Positions 11,629 through 25,396 of a stretch of 64,000 bases of DNA are shown one piece after another. The position numbers and the translations under genes are program-made. Source of the stretch: Aphelocoma coerulescens (taxonomy: Eukaryota > Chordata > Aves > Passeriformes > Corvidae); assembly GCF_041296385.1 (NCBI RefSeq), contig NC_091022.1, positions 25,501,967-25,565,966 of the forward strand, read 5' to 3'. The notes under the pieces are model-generated. The model was given only the letters and a program-made list of their open reading frames with translations. It made no database searches and was not told the origin of the DNA. The first letter of the stretch is position 1. Each line of letters opens with the position of its first letter.

Positions 11629-14600
11629 ACACAGAAAGGCTGTGTATTTGTGTAGTAAATTCCAGAGCATTGCAGCCTGATTTTTGCAAAGTCAGGTTGG
11701 TTTCCAGCATGTTAATCTCCACAAACTTTTTGTCATGAAACTCTTAGGAAAACTCTTCAGATTTGGAGTTTGACTTTTGGCATTCACTGATGAGATAAGA
11801 TCACAGAGGTGGCAGGAAGGACAGCAAGAGGGAGGTGGTTACAAGGATGACTTGCTCGATCATGTTGTCTATTTGACAGTGAAAGTTGGGGCTGCTTCTG
11901 GAAAACCTTTTGTCACGTACCAATTTGCAGAACTCTTACCAAATATTATGTACATTTTTTACCTTGTCACCCATGTATATGTGCATGCATGCATGCTTAA
12001 GAAACATTTACTGTCAGGTAGCATTTCTTCTGGGCTCTGTTGCTAAATCAGGCCTCAAGAGATCTGGCTGAATGCCACTGGTTTACTGGGTGATGCTGGG
12101 AAAGCCTTGCTCTTCCCTGTCATTTGCTTTTCCCACTCTGTAAAAAACGTTTCTGATTTTCTTTGCAGCGTGCAGAGAGGAATTACTGCTGAGCAGGCTG
12201 GTGGTTGTTATTAGCAACTCGAAATAAGAAATGATAGCTGCAAGTGAAACAGGGAAAGTGCAAATGTCCCAAATAATTTCCATTGACTGCTCCCACTAAG
12301 CCTGGGGAAAGGCTGCTGCTCTGCCGCATTTCTCCATTACAGCAGTACCAGCAGGTGCTTTCTGTGGAACCGGCCCTGGAACTGAAGGAGGAAAGTTACT
12401 GTTGTTACCTCCATAATGACATGTATCACACTCAGAGTAACAGCTCCTGCCAAGAGCAGGAAAGGTTTGATCAAAGGTGTCAACCTTTGTGGCTTCACCT
12501 CCAAACCTCCTGGTATTCATCTAGGAAACTGGAGAACATGTTATTGCAGTTGAATTTCTGCCTGATCACCAAAAAGCCCAGCAATTTTGTGAAAATTGCC
12601 CAGCCCTCCCACATGAAAAATATATCCTCTCTCAGCATTAACGATTGTAAAGGGTCAGCAATTTTTAATATCCGGTAGTTCCCCTTCTCTCTGCACTCTT
12701 CCCTCTCTCCTGTGCATCTCCTGCACATTGCAGCGCTGGACTAGAGCAGGGATGGCTGCTGTGGACACTTGACACCATATAATTCATCCAGAACAAAAGG
12801 GAGGGACAGCAAGGGAAGGCCAGGAGCTGGAGAAAAGCCCTTTGTAAGAAAATGCTCAAATACTTACAAGTGTCTTCTCTTGAGGGAGGGGAAGTGGGGA
12901 AGGGAAAAGGAAAATCCTTCTCAGTTCTAGGCACTCACACATGAATTTTGTGACAGAGATAAACAAAAAGCAGGTGAAGGAATAGATGTAGTGAGAACAG
13001 AAAGCACATGGGTAAGGAAAGCTCAGAACCTTTCTCACAAATCTTTTTCCCAGGGGAATGAGCTGCTCCTGATTTTGGCTGTCGGCAGTGCTGGGATTTA
13101 CAGGGTGCTGCTGGGCTTTCTCGTCCTAAGTCAAAGAGCAGGAGGCAGCAGCGTGCCATCATCCTTGTCATGGCCTAAGAAGAGGGCTGGCTAATTGCCT
13201 GATGAGAGCAATCCTGCAAAAGTGTTTGCTTTATGGTTTTTATTCTTTCAAGGTGCAAAATGTTCACCTGACTTTGGTGGTGGTGGAGAATGGAGAAATT
13301 TGCATGAAATCTTTTTTATTTTAGAAAAAAAAAAATGCTGGACAGCAATTGGGCCAGACTTGTTTTATTGGGGCTTCCCTCCACTTCTTTCTCAGCTTAA
13401 TCCAGCAGTGATATTTCTGTTCCTCTCAGACATGGCTACTTAGCAAAATGACTGCAGTGTTATTTTGCCTGGCAAAGCAGTGGATGCTATGAGTGTTTAT
13501 TTATGAAGAATGACCCTTGCTGTGTTTTCCCAAGCACGGCTGAAAACAAACAGCTGAAAAACAGCGGCAGGAGATGGTTTCTTTGCACATGGCTCTCCTT
13601 CTGCCTGCAAAGCCTCCACTTTTTCTCCCCCAGGATGATGCCACTAACTCTTGCCTGGCAGTCTCTGGTGCTTCTCTCATGCCTCCTCTGAGAGCTCCTG
13701 GGGCTGTTTTGCCACTTCACTCTCAGATCAGCCCCCTGTGCCTGTACAACCTCACCTTCCTTTGGAAATGCCTCCTGTCCCTCAATGCCTCAGCCTCTGT
13801 ACAGTTGACTTGTTTGGAGGTGGTTTTTTAGTGTCTTGGTGATCACTAAGCATGTATAATTTAGTGATTATTTCTAGCCAGAAGGGAAGGTGGCCTTCAT
13901 GTCCTGCAGCCTCACTCAGGTGATAGGCAGCCTGCAGCAAACTGATGAGGTGCCTCTCTGTTGAGAGATTTTCAGAGCCAAAAATGGGAAGCGGTCTGCT
14001 GCTCTACACGGCAAAGAATTTCATCTGCCTCCTGCATTATCATGGCCAGTGTAATTCCCTAGCTAATAGTAACCTGAACTGAATGGCCTGCAAGTATCCT
14101 GCTCACTCACAAGCCCAATTCCACAGCAAGAACTTCACTTCCAAGAGGCCATGTGGACAGTGATGCAGACATAAGCTGAGCAGGTCAGTACTGTAAGTGG
14201 GATCAGGAGCTGGAGATCGATGCCCAGCCTCAGTCTACATTCCTGGACATCTTGGTACAGCAATACTCAAGGTCCCTCCTGACATGTGACCCCTTTTCCA
14301 GTTCCTTGCTTCAGTCCATTGGGACAGATTTCTCAGGGGTGAAGGGCCCAGGCATGCATTTCATGCCAGCTCTCTGTTGTACCTTGTCTCATGTGTCAGT
14401 ACTTTCTGTTACGGCACCCAGGCAGCTTTCCATGAATCCAATCCAGTCTGCTCAAATCTCCTGGAAAGGAACAAACACAAATGAAAAAGGTCAGAGGAGA
14501 CATCAGTGAAAGAAGACATCAGAGAGGGAGGGCTGCAAGGAAAGACAAAGGAGTTCAAAGTGCTCTGAGATGGTGAGGTGCCAAGGAAAGGAGAGAGTAG

Positions 14601-17600
14601 GAGGTGACGCACCAGACTCAGGCAGCAGAAAGGCAGTAAAGTGTTTTGGGTGCACTGGAGCAGAAATGATATGCCAGCTGTTTTCAGTTCCCCAGATGTG
14701 AGAGGCTTCATGAATTGATTCAGAGAATATACAAGCAAAAGACATGAGTGTATCCTGTGCCCCTTCTCTCTTTCTGCCTTTGTTCAGATAAATCCTGAGC
14801 ATGTTGCGCTGGGGCTGCTTTTCAGTATGTGCATATCCTCCACCTCACACCCCATGATCCTCCACAAAGTGCTGGTGAGAGAAATAACAGCTTGTGTGAA
14901 AGGGGAAATGGTCTGGGAATGGCTGAGGCACAGCTACAGGCGTAGCTCTGATGTCCAGAGAGGGTGCAACAATATGCACCAACTCTTTCACTGCCTCCCT
15001 TTTGATAAGGAGAGGAAAAAAGCCCCCCCCCCCCCCCAACCCCATGATGCACAAACATGTTATTTTTCCCCTCTTGGAAACAAACGGTCTTTTCAATTAG
15101 ACTGATTTGTCTCTGAAACAATCAATCTGAGGTTTATAAAAGCAAACACTCAAGTAATTAGTTCTATCCAGGAAGAATATTAACTCTGTTTGTCTTTGTG
15201 TAATTAATCACTGACCCTGCCAGCTCTACAAAGCCTCCTTTGCACAGATGGGGCAGTGAAGGAGGCGAGCAGAGGGCAGGAGCGAGGTGAGTAACAAGTG
15301 ATGTACAAGGAGAGGGTGTCAGGATGCTGTAACACAAAACTTCCCCCCCCCACACCTCAGCAAGTGCCCATGTAAATTCTGTGAAACCATATCCCAGCCA
15401 TAGAGCCGTGGGGCTGTGAAGGCCTGCTACTTGAAGAAACAATAAATAACATTTTAAAATATAGTTATTTATATTAACATTTGAGCTGTGGGGACATTCA
15501 GCTCTCTGTGGTTCCCATGCCTAATTGATAAAGAATTTGCAGTGCTTTTTGAGCAGCACTGCTGTAACCAGGGTCCCAGCTGCTGGCAGGTGAATTGGCA
15601 CTCAAATGCCTTCAGCCAGAGGAATTGCAGCCACTGGTCTGGCTGGACTGAATATTACCAAGTGCCACCCCAGAGCTGGCTCTGTGTCAGTGCCTGGTGT
15701 TACAAGCAAGCTGTGATTTACTCTGATCTCAAGCCTACAGGGAATGAAGCAACTTCAAGTCTCTTCCTCTATCCCTGACCTCTGGTTTAACTTTGAGGAA
15801 ATGTTTGGATTTATTCAAGTGTTTTTCAACAGCATGAAATAAGGTCGAGGTTTGTTTCCTTCTTCTCTTGTGCCTGGTGGGATTGTACAGACCATCTCTC
15901 CTGTGCTGCATCAGTAAGAGTCTGTTTTATTGATTTCACAGTAGCAGCTGAAAACACGAGAATGAAATAAAAGGTACCAAATATGAAACACTCTGTAAAC
16001 ATATAACTAAGGAACGTCAGCAGCAGCAGGCGTGTGCAGCAGGCAGATGGGAAGAGTAGCAGGAAGGTGAAGAGGACAGATGGGCATTTTGTGTGGACTG
16101 AGGTTAGAGAAGAGCAGACTCCCCCTTGTCAGAAACTGTCTTAATTTCTGCCCACAGTCCTGTAGCACTTCTGTGTGTCTTTGAGATTAAATGAGAAGAG
16201 GAGATGCAGCTCTCTGAACTCTTGACAGAGCCCAAGGGGATGGGGCACTTAGTTTGTCTGCCAAGGCCTTGGTGATGCTTCTAATGGCCACTGCCATGGC
16301 TGACCACACGTGTAAAATGGGCATGCAAGGCTGGTTGGGGGGAGTGGGTGGATTTTGCTCCTCCACACCTCCAAAATGCTTCCACCTGTGAAAACAGGAC
16401 ACATTTTTGCACTCATCCTGGTGCTTATCCTGGTAAGGTTTTGCTGTGAGATGCAGAACACAGTGGTCTGCATGCAGGTCACTGCTGCTGCTGGCAGCTT
16501 GTGAACAGCCCCAGGCCAAGCTTTTCCATTAAGGAAGAAAAAAAAGGGTCTCCCCCTTTTCTCACTCCCTTTTTTTCTGAGCTACCTTGCTATCTCAGCC
16601 ACTCTTGGTTGCATCCAAAGAAGTTGAACTCCAGGTCAGGGGAAATCTGATCGTCCTCTCCCACCTCCTACCCCGAGTGGTTGTTCATTAAGGTGAGGTA
16701 TAGCTTTACCTTCACAGGACACTCCTTTTGCTCTTTATCAGCCCTGCTGAACACTGAGCAGGTCACATATGGCCTCTGTCAGCTGCACTGCAAATCTTTT
16801 GTACCTTTTAATGAAAACATTGCCAGTGTTTTCCTTCTGTCGCTGTTGGAACCCAGCCGCATCTTGGTGATAAATGGTGCCTATTGATGAAGGAATGCTC
16901 CAGCCAGACCCACGACTCTGCAAGGACACTGTGCTGATCCCAAACTGCAGCCAGGGGTTGTCTCCACCAGCCCTGGGCTTTCAGCCCCTCCCTGCAGGTG
17001 GGGCAATAAAAATCTCTGTCATTTCTTTTTCCACCGAGCATCAGGAAGGCTGAATTGCTGTATTAAATCCCATTGTTGTCACAGCTACTAAATTATGAGA
17101 TTGTCCACCATCAACTTTAAAACACAAGCTGAAAAGTTGTTTTGGGGGCTTTTTTACAAAAATCTCTCAATTTTCAAATGCCAGAAAGCTTGTTTCAGTT
17201 TGATAATGGGCTGTACTTGAAAGGCTCAGTGGAATAGTGAGGGTTTATGGCAATCCAGTGAATGGCTCTGCATCTGTGTTACATAAAAACATAAGATGTG
17301 AAAACAAGGGATGAGAAAGACTTTTCAGGCCAGGGGCCAGCTTGTGTGTCCTCTTCCCCATGAATCTACTGCTGGTCTGAGGAGAGAAACCTGAGCTCCT
17401 TCTCATGCTCCTTCTGAGCCCCTACCTGGGTCAGGGGGTGATGAGTGCCTTGGTTTGGGAGTTCTGACTGATTTGAGGCCCATAGCTCTCCAATGCTTTC
17501 CTGTGGTCCATTCCTGGGGGAATTTCCATTTCCAGGAGGAAACACTAGTTCTCCCAGTGTTCACCAGGACCTTGCTGATGCCAGAGCAGGCATTTGCTCC

Positions 17601-17646
17601 TGTGACCTTTTTGTGGTGACAATCACAGTTACGGAAGATTTGGTCA
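11629..17646. other. Intergenic DNA with poly-C tracts
   Basis: No recognisable exon or RNA gene. Notable simple sequence: a GCAT-type run near 11983-11996, a 15-base poly-C at 15023-15037 and a shorter poly-C near 15343. AT-rich homeodomain-like words (taattag, gtaattaatc) occur near 15155 and 15201. The longest open frames here (about 130 codons near 12283) match no family I know and are treated as chance. Confidence 0.5.
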
Positions 17647-17669
17647 AATCAAAGATTTGATCTTTGATT
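17647..17669. promoter_or_regulatory. Near-palindrome carrying two inverted TCF/LEF-type motifs
   Basis: Ten-base perfect inverted arms (aatcaaagat / atctttgatt) are separated by three bases. Each arm contains ATCAAAG, the core bound by TCF/LEF HMG-box factors. The motif pair is directly visible. That it is a functional Wnt-responsive element is inference, and a chance match is quite possible. Confidence 0.35.
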
Positions 17670-20600
17670 CAGCTTAAAATCACCCTAACAAGAAGAAATT
17701 TGCAATGTTTTAATTTTTTTTAGACAGATCACCAAGCAGATTAAACTCCCTATATAGTTCTGTGATTGTTGGTGTTGAGACAAAAGGAGAAGCTGGTCCA
17801 TATGGCCAGGAGCTGGAGAAAGGTGGGTGTTTGTGGCTTTCTTCAATGATCTTAAATCACTTTAGAGCAGACATTAATCTGTTCCTTTTAAAGAGCCATG
17901 ATTTCAGTGTTGGATAATCTCAGGTCAAGCCCAAGCTGGGTGTTGAGATGGGTGGTCATCCCAATAAAATATAAGATAGCAGGATGCAGCTCAATTTAAC
18001 AAGTAATCTGCCAAAGTCAGTGACCCTGTAATTAATGTCTTAAGAAAAGGAAATCTTTTCTTACAGGAAGGGAAAGACATTTTAATGTCTTCAGGGAGTT
18101 ACACGACTGAGCAGTGCTGTCTAAGAATGGTAGCTGGGGAAAGGAATCGCTCTCAATTTCCGGTTTCAGTACTTCACTCACAGATGCAGGAGACTGGAGA
18201 AGTCAAGCCAGCCTAACGATCATGGGTTCAAGCATGTTTTTTTCTATTCAGTCTGAATGGGCTTCTCTGACCTTTATTGAGAATTTATCACAAAAGATCT
18301 TATAAAGATACATTACCACCCCCTTGTATTTTTTTTTTCTGTTTCTTTTGTTTCAAAAATATGATTAACTTTTCCAAAGCCACTGTGGCTGTAAATCGAA
18401 ATTCCACTCGAACACTGCCTTGGACACCCAGCACTTCAGCACTTGTGTCTGCAGCCTTCACTATAAAGGGTTTTCTGGAGATTCAGGAAAAATGGGGAAA
18501 TAATGCACTGGTGTTTCTCTTGAAAGCAAGGCAGCTGGATGCAGGGCAGATTAACCTGATAATCACATTTCTGCCTGTGGTTCAAGACAGCTTTTGCTCT
18601 ACTTGAGGCAAACTCAGCAGCTTTTGTGCCTGGGACACCCTCCAGATAGCTTGAAAGCATTCCTGAATGTGTATTCCACAACTGGTTACACTTTTCCATG
18701 GAATAGGCACAGCTGCATGGCGGCAGTCTGTGGATGAGTACCAGGCCCAGGGGGAGGAGAGAAGGTGGCAGGAGAAGGGTGAGAGGGCAAGGGGGACAGA
18801 GATTTCTGTAGCAGAATCTGGCTATCCCCTGCTCAGCTACAATTAGAGTTTCCTTGTGCCTCTGATAGGGCAGAGCACTCACAAGGAGTTGGTACAACCT
18901 GCTTATTTCTGCATTCAGTCTGTTAGATGCAAAACACCACTTTCAGAGACTTCTACTTCTTAAAGGTTCGTCACAAGTTTTGGAGAGAACTTCTGTGGTT
19001 CTTTGACCTCTTCTGTACACAACTGACACAGGGCTACCCACATCACCTGTCCAGTGTGTAATCTCTCCAAATTATGGGAAGACTTACCCAGAACTTTGGC
19101 AGTCCTAGCAAGACACAACTGCAACAGCAGAAAACATCCGTGAACAGAGCTGGATGTTTATTCAGTGCTGGCATTTTAGGCCACAATGACATTGTGCAAA
19201 GAGATGAGCTGTTTCTCTTTGCTAGTGGATTTTGGAAGGTGGATCTAAAGGGGATTTATCCAGTGGTTTAAAGAAACTGGGGTGGGGGAGGGAGAGTACA
19301 TTTATGTGAGAAGTCATGGCTGTTCCCACAGAACAGAGATGAGAAAATCTCTGCTTGCCCCAGTCTGCTGTCCCATTACCCATCTGCCTGAGCATGAGCT
19401 GCTGTGAGACTGAAACGAATCTGACCTTCAGAAAGAAGCAGCAAAATGTTACTTTTTATTCTACACACATTCTAGCCTTTGGGTAAATGCCTTGGTGGTC
19501 TGATACAAGCTGGCACAAAGGAGCCATTAATGGCACCGCGAGTCTCAAGGAAGCAGCCGTGCCACCTAGGAAGGCACTGCGGTCATAATTCTCCCAGAGG
19601 CCTTTTGCTTTCTTTCCCACCTGCCCCAGATCAAAGGCATCAAGGAAAATGGATTTCAGGAGGTGGGGGGGCTTTGCTGTTGTGAGCGTTTGCTTGTGTG
19701 TTTTACTGCCGTATCCCAGTGGTTGTGCGGCTCGGTGAAAACCGGAGCTCTATTATTAATTCTCTTGTATCAGTAGAAAGGACCAGGGCAGCGGGGTCAA
19801 GGGAACTGAAAGAGGCCTTGCAAGGCAAGCAAAAGAAAGCATTGAGGGGAAAGTAGCACTATCAACTCTTGTGATGTGATAGCAACTTTCACCATCCTTG
19901 ACCTCTTTCTGAAAAACTGTGCCTAGCAGAGGTAAATGGCTGTGCTGGGAAAGCTTAGAAATTGGACAGGACAGCAGTTTCAAAAGGTTTTTTAAAAGCA
20001 CTTGGGGAAAAAGAGTAACTTCATGTTTTATATAAAAAGTGAATGTTGATGATAATGTCAGTTATGTTTTTGAAACGAGAAATTAAAGCTGTGGTCATTA
20101 ATGATATTAAAATGTAATGATGCAAACTAATCACAGGCTGAAATTCAACAGTCTAAGGATTCACAAATATGTTCAAAGATGTTTGTGTACATATGCTATC
20201 ATGAAAATTTCTTTATATATTCTTTATGTCTAACTACTGTCTGTACAATTATTTAGGTTTTGTCTTAGATATAACAATATGCTTTATACAAGCTGAAGTA
20301 TACTTTTTTTGTAAAACACATGGTTTAAGGCCATTTCCCTGACTGTGGGATAGGCAAGAGAGTTCTGATGGGGACTGAAGAACACAGGTAGTGCCCAGCA
20401 TGAAGCTCCTGAACCAATAGAGATTCTGGGACACACCACTTTTAAATGCTAAAGAAAGACTATAATGACTCAAAGTCATGATTGCAGTGGAGAAGAGGAA
20501 ACAAGTGCACCATGGCATCAAACATGCCCAGAGCAGCCTTTCCTGGGCCCTCCACCCCTTGCAGTGTAAGGGACATGACTGTGGAAAGCAGCAAGGTATT

Positions 20601-23600
20601 ATTTTTTCTTTTCTTCCTTCCTACTGAAAAATAACCCAAACGCAGAGCTAGCACAGTTTGGATGCTGGTTTACATCCGATGAGATTCCCATCTCCTGATC
20701 TTCCTTGTGCAGCCACTTGAGCAAATACTGAAATCTTCATTACAGAAGGTCACCTCTGTAAGTATTTTCCAACTGTGAGATGCTTCATTCCCTGCACAGG
20801 TTTTTAGGATTACTGTTAGAGTCAGGGCTTTCTCTGGGGGAGGAAGGGAGAGAGGAAGCGATCTGTTTATCCAGGTTTCTGTGAAATTGCCATTAACCTG
20901 TGACACGATGCAAGGCTTGCTGGCTCTACCTGCTGGCTAGAGGGGAAAAGCACACTCGCCTGGCTAGAGTGTCCTTAAAGCATTAACGTGCCATTTCATG
21001 AGACAGTGGATTAGAGATAAGAGAAGAAATCAAAAAGCAGCTGCTACCTAATCATTTTCGAGCTGTCAGGTATGCCAGCAGAGAAAGACGGATGGCCCGG
21101 AGCAGAGGGAATTGATAACATTTCTCTGCTTCCTCTCAGGCTCTCAGTAACTGAGAGATGAAAAACATCAGCCTGGAAACCAGTCCCACTGCAGCAGTTT
21201 CATCTGTGTGGAGATTGAAGCTCAGACCATCATCTGCCCCACTGCAGTTTGGAAAATTGGGGATCAACTCCATTTGACTTCAATCTCAGCCTGGTCTAAG
21301 GCACTGCAAAACCATGGGCTGCAAGGAAGGTTTTCATTACTGGATTTTAGCTCCATGGTCTGAGCTCTGATGGAAAAAATGAACAGTTGCAAAAGCAAAA
21401 AGGGGTTTGTCTGTGGTTTAGCTGATCCCTTTTTATTTGGTGTATCTGCAGGAATGAAGTGAATGGCCTCTTCTCTCAGCTTTTTCTCCAAAAACGACTT
21501 CTCCGAACAGCGATTCTTACGCAACCAGCATTACAATCCTGACATTATAATCCTTTCCTGAACACATTTTCAAAGTCAACAGTAAAGAATAGAGTGGTTT
21601 TTCCTTCCTAACTGCTATCCCAGCCTGGCCCTTCGTGTCAGCTGGAGCTCTCCTGTTCATATCTTGTCACAGGCGATCCAAGGTATGCCTCTGCAGGAGC
21701 CTTAGGGAGCTTGCGTGCCAAACCCGGAGATGAAAATCAGTGGGTTTCCTGTGGAAAAAATGCTCAGAAATCTTATCAGCCCAATAATGTTCATTTCCAG
21801 ACATGTCTAATCCTGAGGGACTTGCCACTGGATTTACATCTGGATCGTATAAGTTTCACTGAAACACCTGCATTAGGCTCCCTCTCCAGTCAGTGGAAGA
21901 GATCAGCAGGGTTGACAGAGTGCTGCTGGAGGTACTTGCTGGGCTGTAGGATACAGCAGGAGTGGAGTGTGATGAGTGTCCTCGCTTGGGCACAGCAACA
22001 AAGGGCAGACAGCAACAAGGATACACTGGAGCCATAGCTAATAACTTTGTTTGAGGTATCAGACTGGAACCCACCTCCAGTCTTTCCAGAGCAAACCCTG
22101 CATAATCCGGTTTTATCCCTCAGAGGAGTAGCTGAGCATCAGCACACAAAAGGCCTGTGTCTCTGGAGAAAGAAGAGGTCCTTTTTAAAGCAGAACCACT
22201 CTACAAGGGAAGAATATTCCCCAAGCTCTGCCACATATTTGCTAAACTTTGCTCTCCCTGGGGTCAGGACTCTGCAGTTAGACCACCCTAGGCGGCCTTT
22301 GAAAACCTCTGCTATTCAGGAGATGTACCTATGGGATTTGCCTAGCACAGATCACAAAGTTTTTTTTTGTCTCTCACTTAATCCTTCAAACTATTGTCCC
22401 ACGCACACTGACAGTGACTTGAGGAGCTGGTGTCCTCCCTGAGAGACGTGCTCTTCTCCCATAAGCAAGAAACTCAGATGGGAGTGCTCAGCTGGGTGTT
22501 TATGGCCCCCTCTGGGTAAAAAATGGAGAGAGACATTGCAGCTGGGCTGTCCAGCTACAGACAGTTTGGATCCCAAATTCTTTGCCCAAAATTTACTACC
22601 ACCACTAAGCACAACAAACAAATACATCAAAACCTCATGGATTGAGAGGGATCTGTCCAGTGTTCTGGTGGAGATGAACCATGGTCTTTTTGTTGCTCTG
22701 TAGGGTGAATTCTGAGCATTTTTCTGAAGGGAGTTGAAATCTTTCTGTAGACTTTTAAAAGGTACTCTGCCGATTGGCTTTTCAACTTGTGAAAGAGCAA
22801 CAGAAATGATCAGGAATAGTTGTTGCCTCTTTAATACGTGCCTGCCATACTGACTGCACACTCTGTGGCCAGAAAATCAGCAAAAGTCTCCTAAAAAACA
22901 CCCTTCTGAAAAGCCTGATTATATGCATTATTTACAATTCCTTCCAAAAGCTGATTTGGACACAGTGATGCCAAAATGCCCTAAATAAATGCTACATTCT
23001 CAATAGTTCTTTTAAGAGGAGAATCCCATTGTGCCCAGCACTGTCATAGCACTAGCAAAGATTAACTTACCCCAAAGTATTTATGTTCTTAAGCTGAGAA
23101 AATAGGAAAATTCATTTTGGTGTGGAAAAGAATAAATTACTCACGTAAGTTCAGTCTATAAAAGAGGCAGAAACACAACCCAGTTTTGCTGAACCATATT
23201 CTGGAGCTGTAACCACAAGGCCATTCCTCCTCTACCAAAGCAGAAACTGGTTGTGGCTGCACCAGTTTCTCAGCGAGGGGATTCAACCCTCATTTGGGTC
23301 TCCATCATGGGTGAGAGGAGCTGACACAAACCTCACTATCAGGCCCATGATGATATTCACAGAATTGACCATGTCCCTGATGCCCAGAAGAAATTTATTA
23401 TGTAGACCCTCAAAATCAGTCCATCACTTCTGGTTGCTAATGGAAAACAATGCTCCCTAAACTGCATATCCCAAACATTTCCTCCAAGGAGCAGACTTTA
23501 AAACACATCCTGCAAATATACCTTTCTTATTTAATTGGTGGTGTACTTCTCTGACAGACTGGTCCAGAATGCAGAGGGAAGGGAGAAGCCACTGGAATGT

Positions 23601-25311
23601 GGTCTAAATTAATAGTGAATTGTGACACAATCCAGAGCACTCATAATAATCAAGTTAGTATGTTTTACATTTTCTCTCAATGTGTTTTGCATTTTTGCTG
23701 CATTGGGAAGGAGGCTTTAGATATTGAAACAACATAATGTTAAACTTGAGAAATGACAATTCAAACACTAGCTGCTTTAAATAGTTTATACCTTGATAGC
23801 CTAATGCTCTGTGCAATGTACACATGGCTTTGTTGGGGACCCCTTGGATAAATATAGATTATTTATGGTTAGTGGATGAGTGCTATTATACATTGAAAAA
23901 ATTGTGAATGCTGCCTGGCTGGCCACTCAGGGATGTTTTTTTCACACATGGGCAGTAACAAAACTGTGGTAAGGAAACGAAGGAGCATTGGCTCCTATTA
24001 TTCCTCACCTTTACGTGGGATTTCTCCCAGGGCATGGAGGATGTGTCCCCGTGGTCCCTGCAATCCAGTTAGCAGTACCAGCGAGATACTGTGTATGCCT
24101 TTCCCAGCACCACATCCCAATTCCTTCTGTTTTCTCTTCCCAGCTATGTTAAACATTACCCTACATTCATCTTACGACCTTGAGGAAAGGCTGTCCCAGG
24201 GCTTGGGCAGCACAGTTATTCAGTGGGTCTGTTTTAGGAGTCAGGTAGTTTGACCTTTAATTCTGCAGTGAAAGGGTGACATTTGTTTCCTTAACTTTGG
24301 TCTTTTAAACAACAGGTATCTTGTTTAAGGTCACTGCACAACCTCTCTTCCATTCACCTCAGCTGTCTTGGACATGATAGATGAATCACAACTGAGGATA
24401 CCAATCACTCTAAGGGAGTTCCATTTTCTGTTCCACTCTCTATTATTTTCCTTTCTAGGACAGATAAGTGACAAGTGATTCCCATTGGCCTGATGGATAA
24501 TTGTATATTTTATTGGTAATAGCAAAAGGCAATTTTTAGCATTCCTCTTTGTATGTGTGTTGCTGGCTGGACAATCAGGGTAGACCTGTCTAATCATTGG
24601 CAAATAGGTATATTAATTATGTCTCATATTATATTGATTTCCAAGTCAGAATTAAAGATCACAGTGATTGTCTAAATGACAAATGGCTTAAGTCAATAAA
24701 TGATTCTTGGAGAAAGGAGTAAAATTGAAATAAATTGTCACAGAAAAAAGCCACAATATGTGCATGACTTGGAGTAAAAGAATTAAAAATCAGCTCATGT
24801 GTGTCATCTTTACTTAATTTTTGAAAGACTATTTACATCCTGTGGTGATGGCTTTGATGCCTAAATGAGATTCTCAGAATGAGAATGACACAGTTAAGCT
24901 GATCCATTATGTGCAATAAACAGCTTTACTGTAAATTTGGTTTTTTGTACCAGAATTGTGTTGTTTGAGGCCCCCCATCCCCATGCTGAGTGGGAGCCAC
25001 GCCTACGGCCAGACATAAACTTCAGTGCCAAGGAACTTCAAGCTCAACAGAGCAGGCTGGAAGGGCAGGAAGACTTGCCCAACATCACGCAGCAAATCTC
25101 TGGAGGAGAATAGTGCACTTGGCATCAATGATGGCCAAACAACCAAACCAACTCAGCCAAGTTCACACCCGAATTAATGTGCAGCTCAAAAAGACTTGAG
25201 AAGAATATTTAAGACAATTTTCAATGACCCTTGGCACATTACCTCAATTACTTTAATAGAAATGAAATAAAGCATGAAAAATACAAGGTGATGCAAGTTC
25301 TGACTGTGATT
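17670..25311. other. Intergenic DNA, nothing recognised
   Basis: No exon, RNA gene or transposon with a clear signature, apart from a weak SINE-like core near 25060-25125 listed separately. Open frames up to about 156 codons overlap on both strands and show no domain. Confidence 0.5.
25060..25125 (-). repeat. Weak MIR/CORE-SINE-like fragment
   Basis: The phrase 'gacttgcccaacatcacgca' followed by 'gcaaatctctggaggaga' resembles the reverse complement of the MIR core, where the forward core reads roughly as 'gctgtgtgacc..gggcaag'. The match is short and diverged. It could be an ancient amniote SINE relic or coincidence. Confidence 0.3.
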
Positions 25312-25396
25312 CCCACCATCTTCTCTAGAGTGCCCAAAATGAATAAACAAAACCCCACCATCTTCTCTAGAGTGCCCAAAATAAATAAACAAAACC
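25312..25396. repeat. 42-bp tandem duplication (two copies)
   Basis: Copy 1 is 25312-25353 and copy 2 starts at 25354 and continues to about 25396. Each carries 'ccaccatcttctctagagtg' followed by 'cccaaaat(g/a)aataaacaaa'. Only one mismatch was seen, at 25341 versus 25383, so the duplication is recent. Confidence 0.93.

Noticed and set aside
11296..11670. Long open frames on both strands (about 119 codons)
   Set aside because: They are produced by the five-base CTCCT period, which contains no stop in any frame. This is not a gene.
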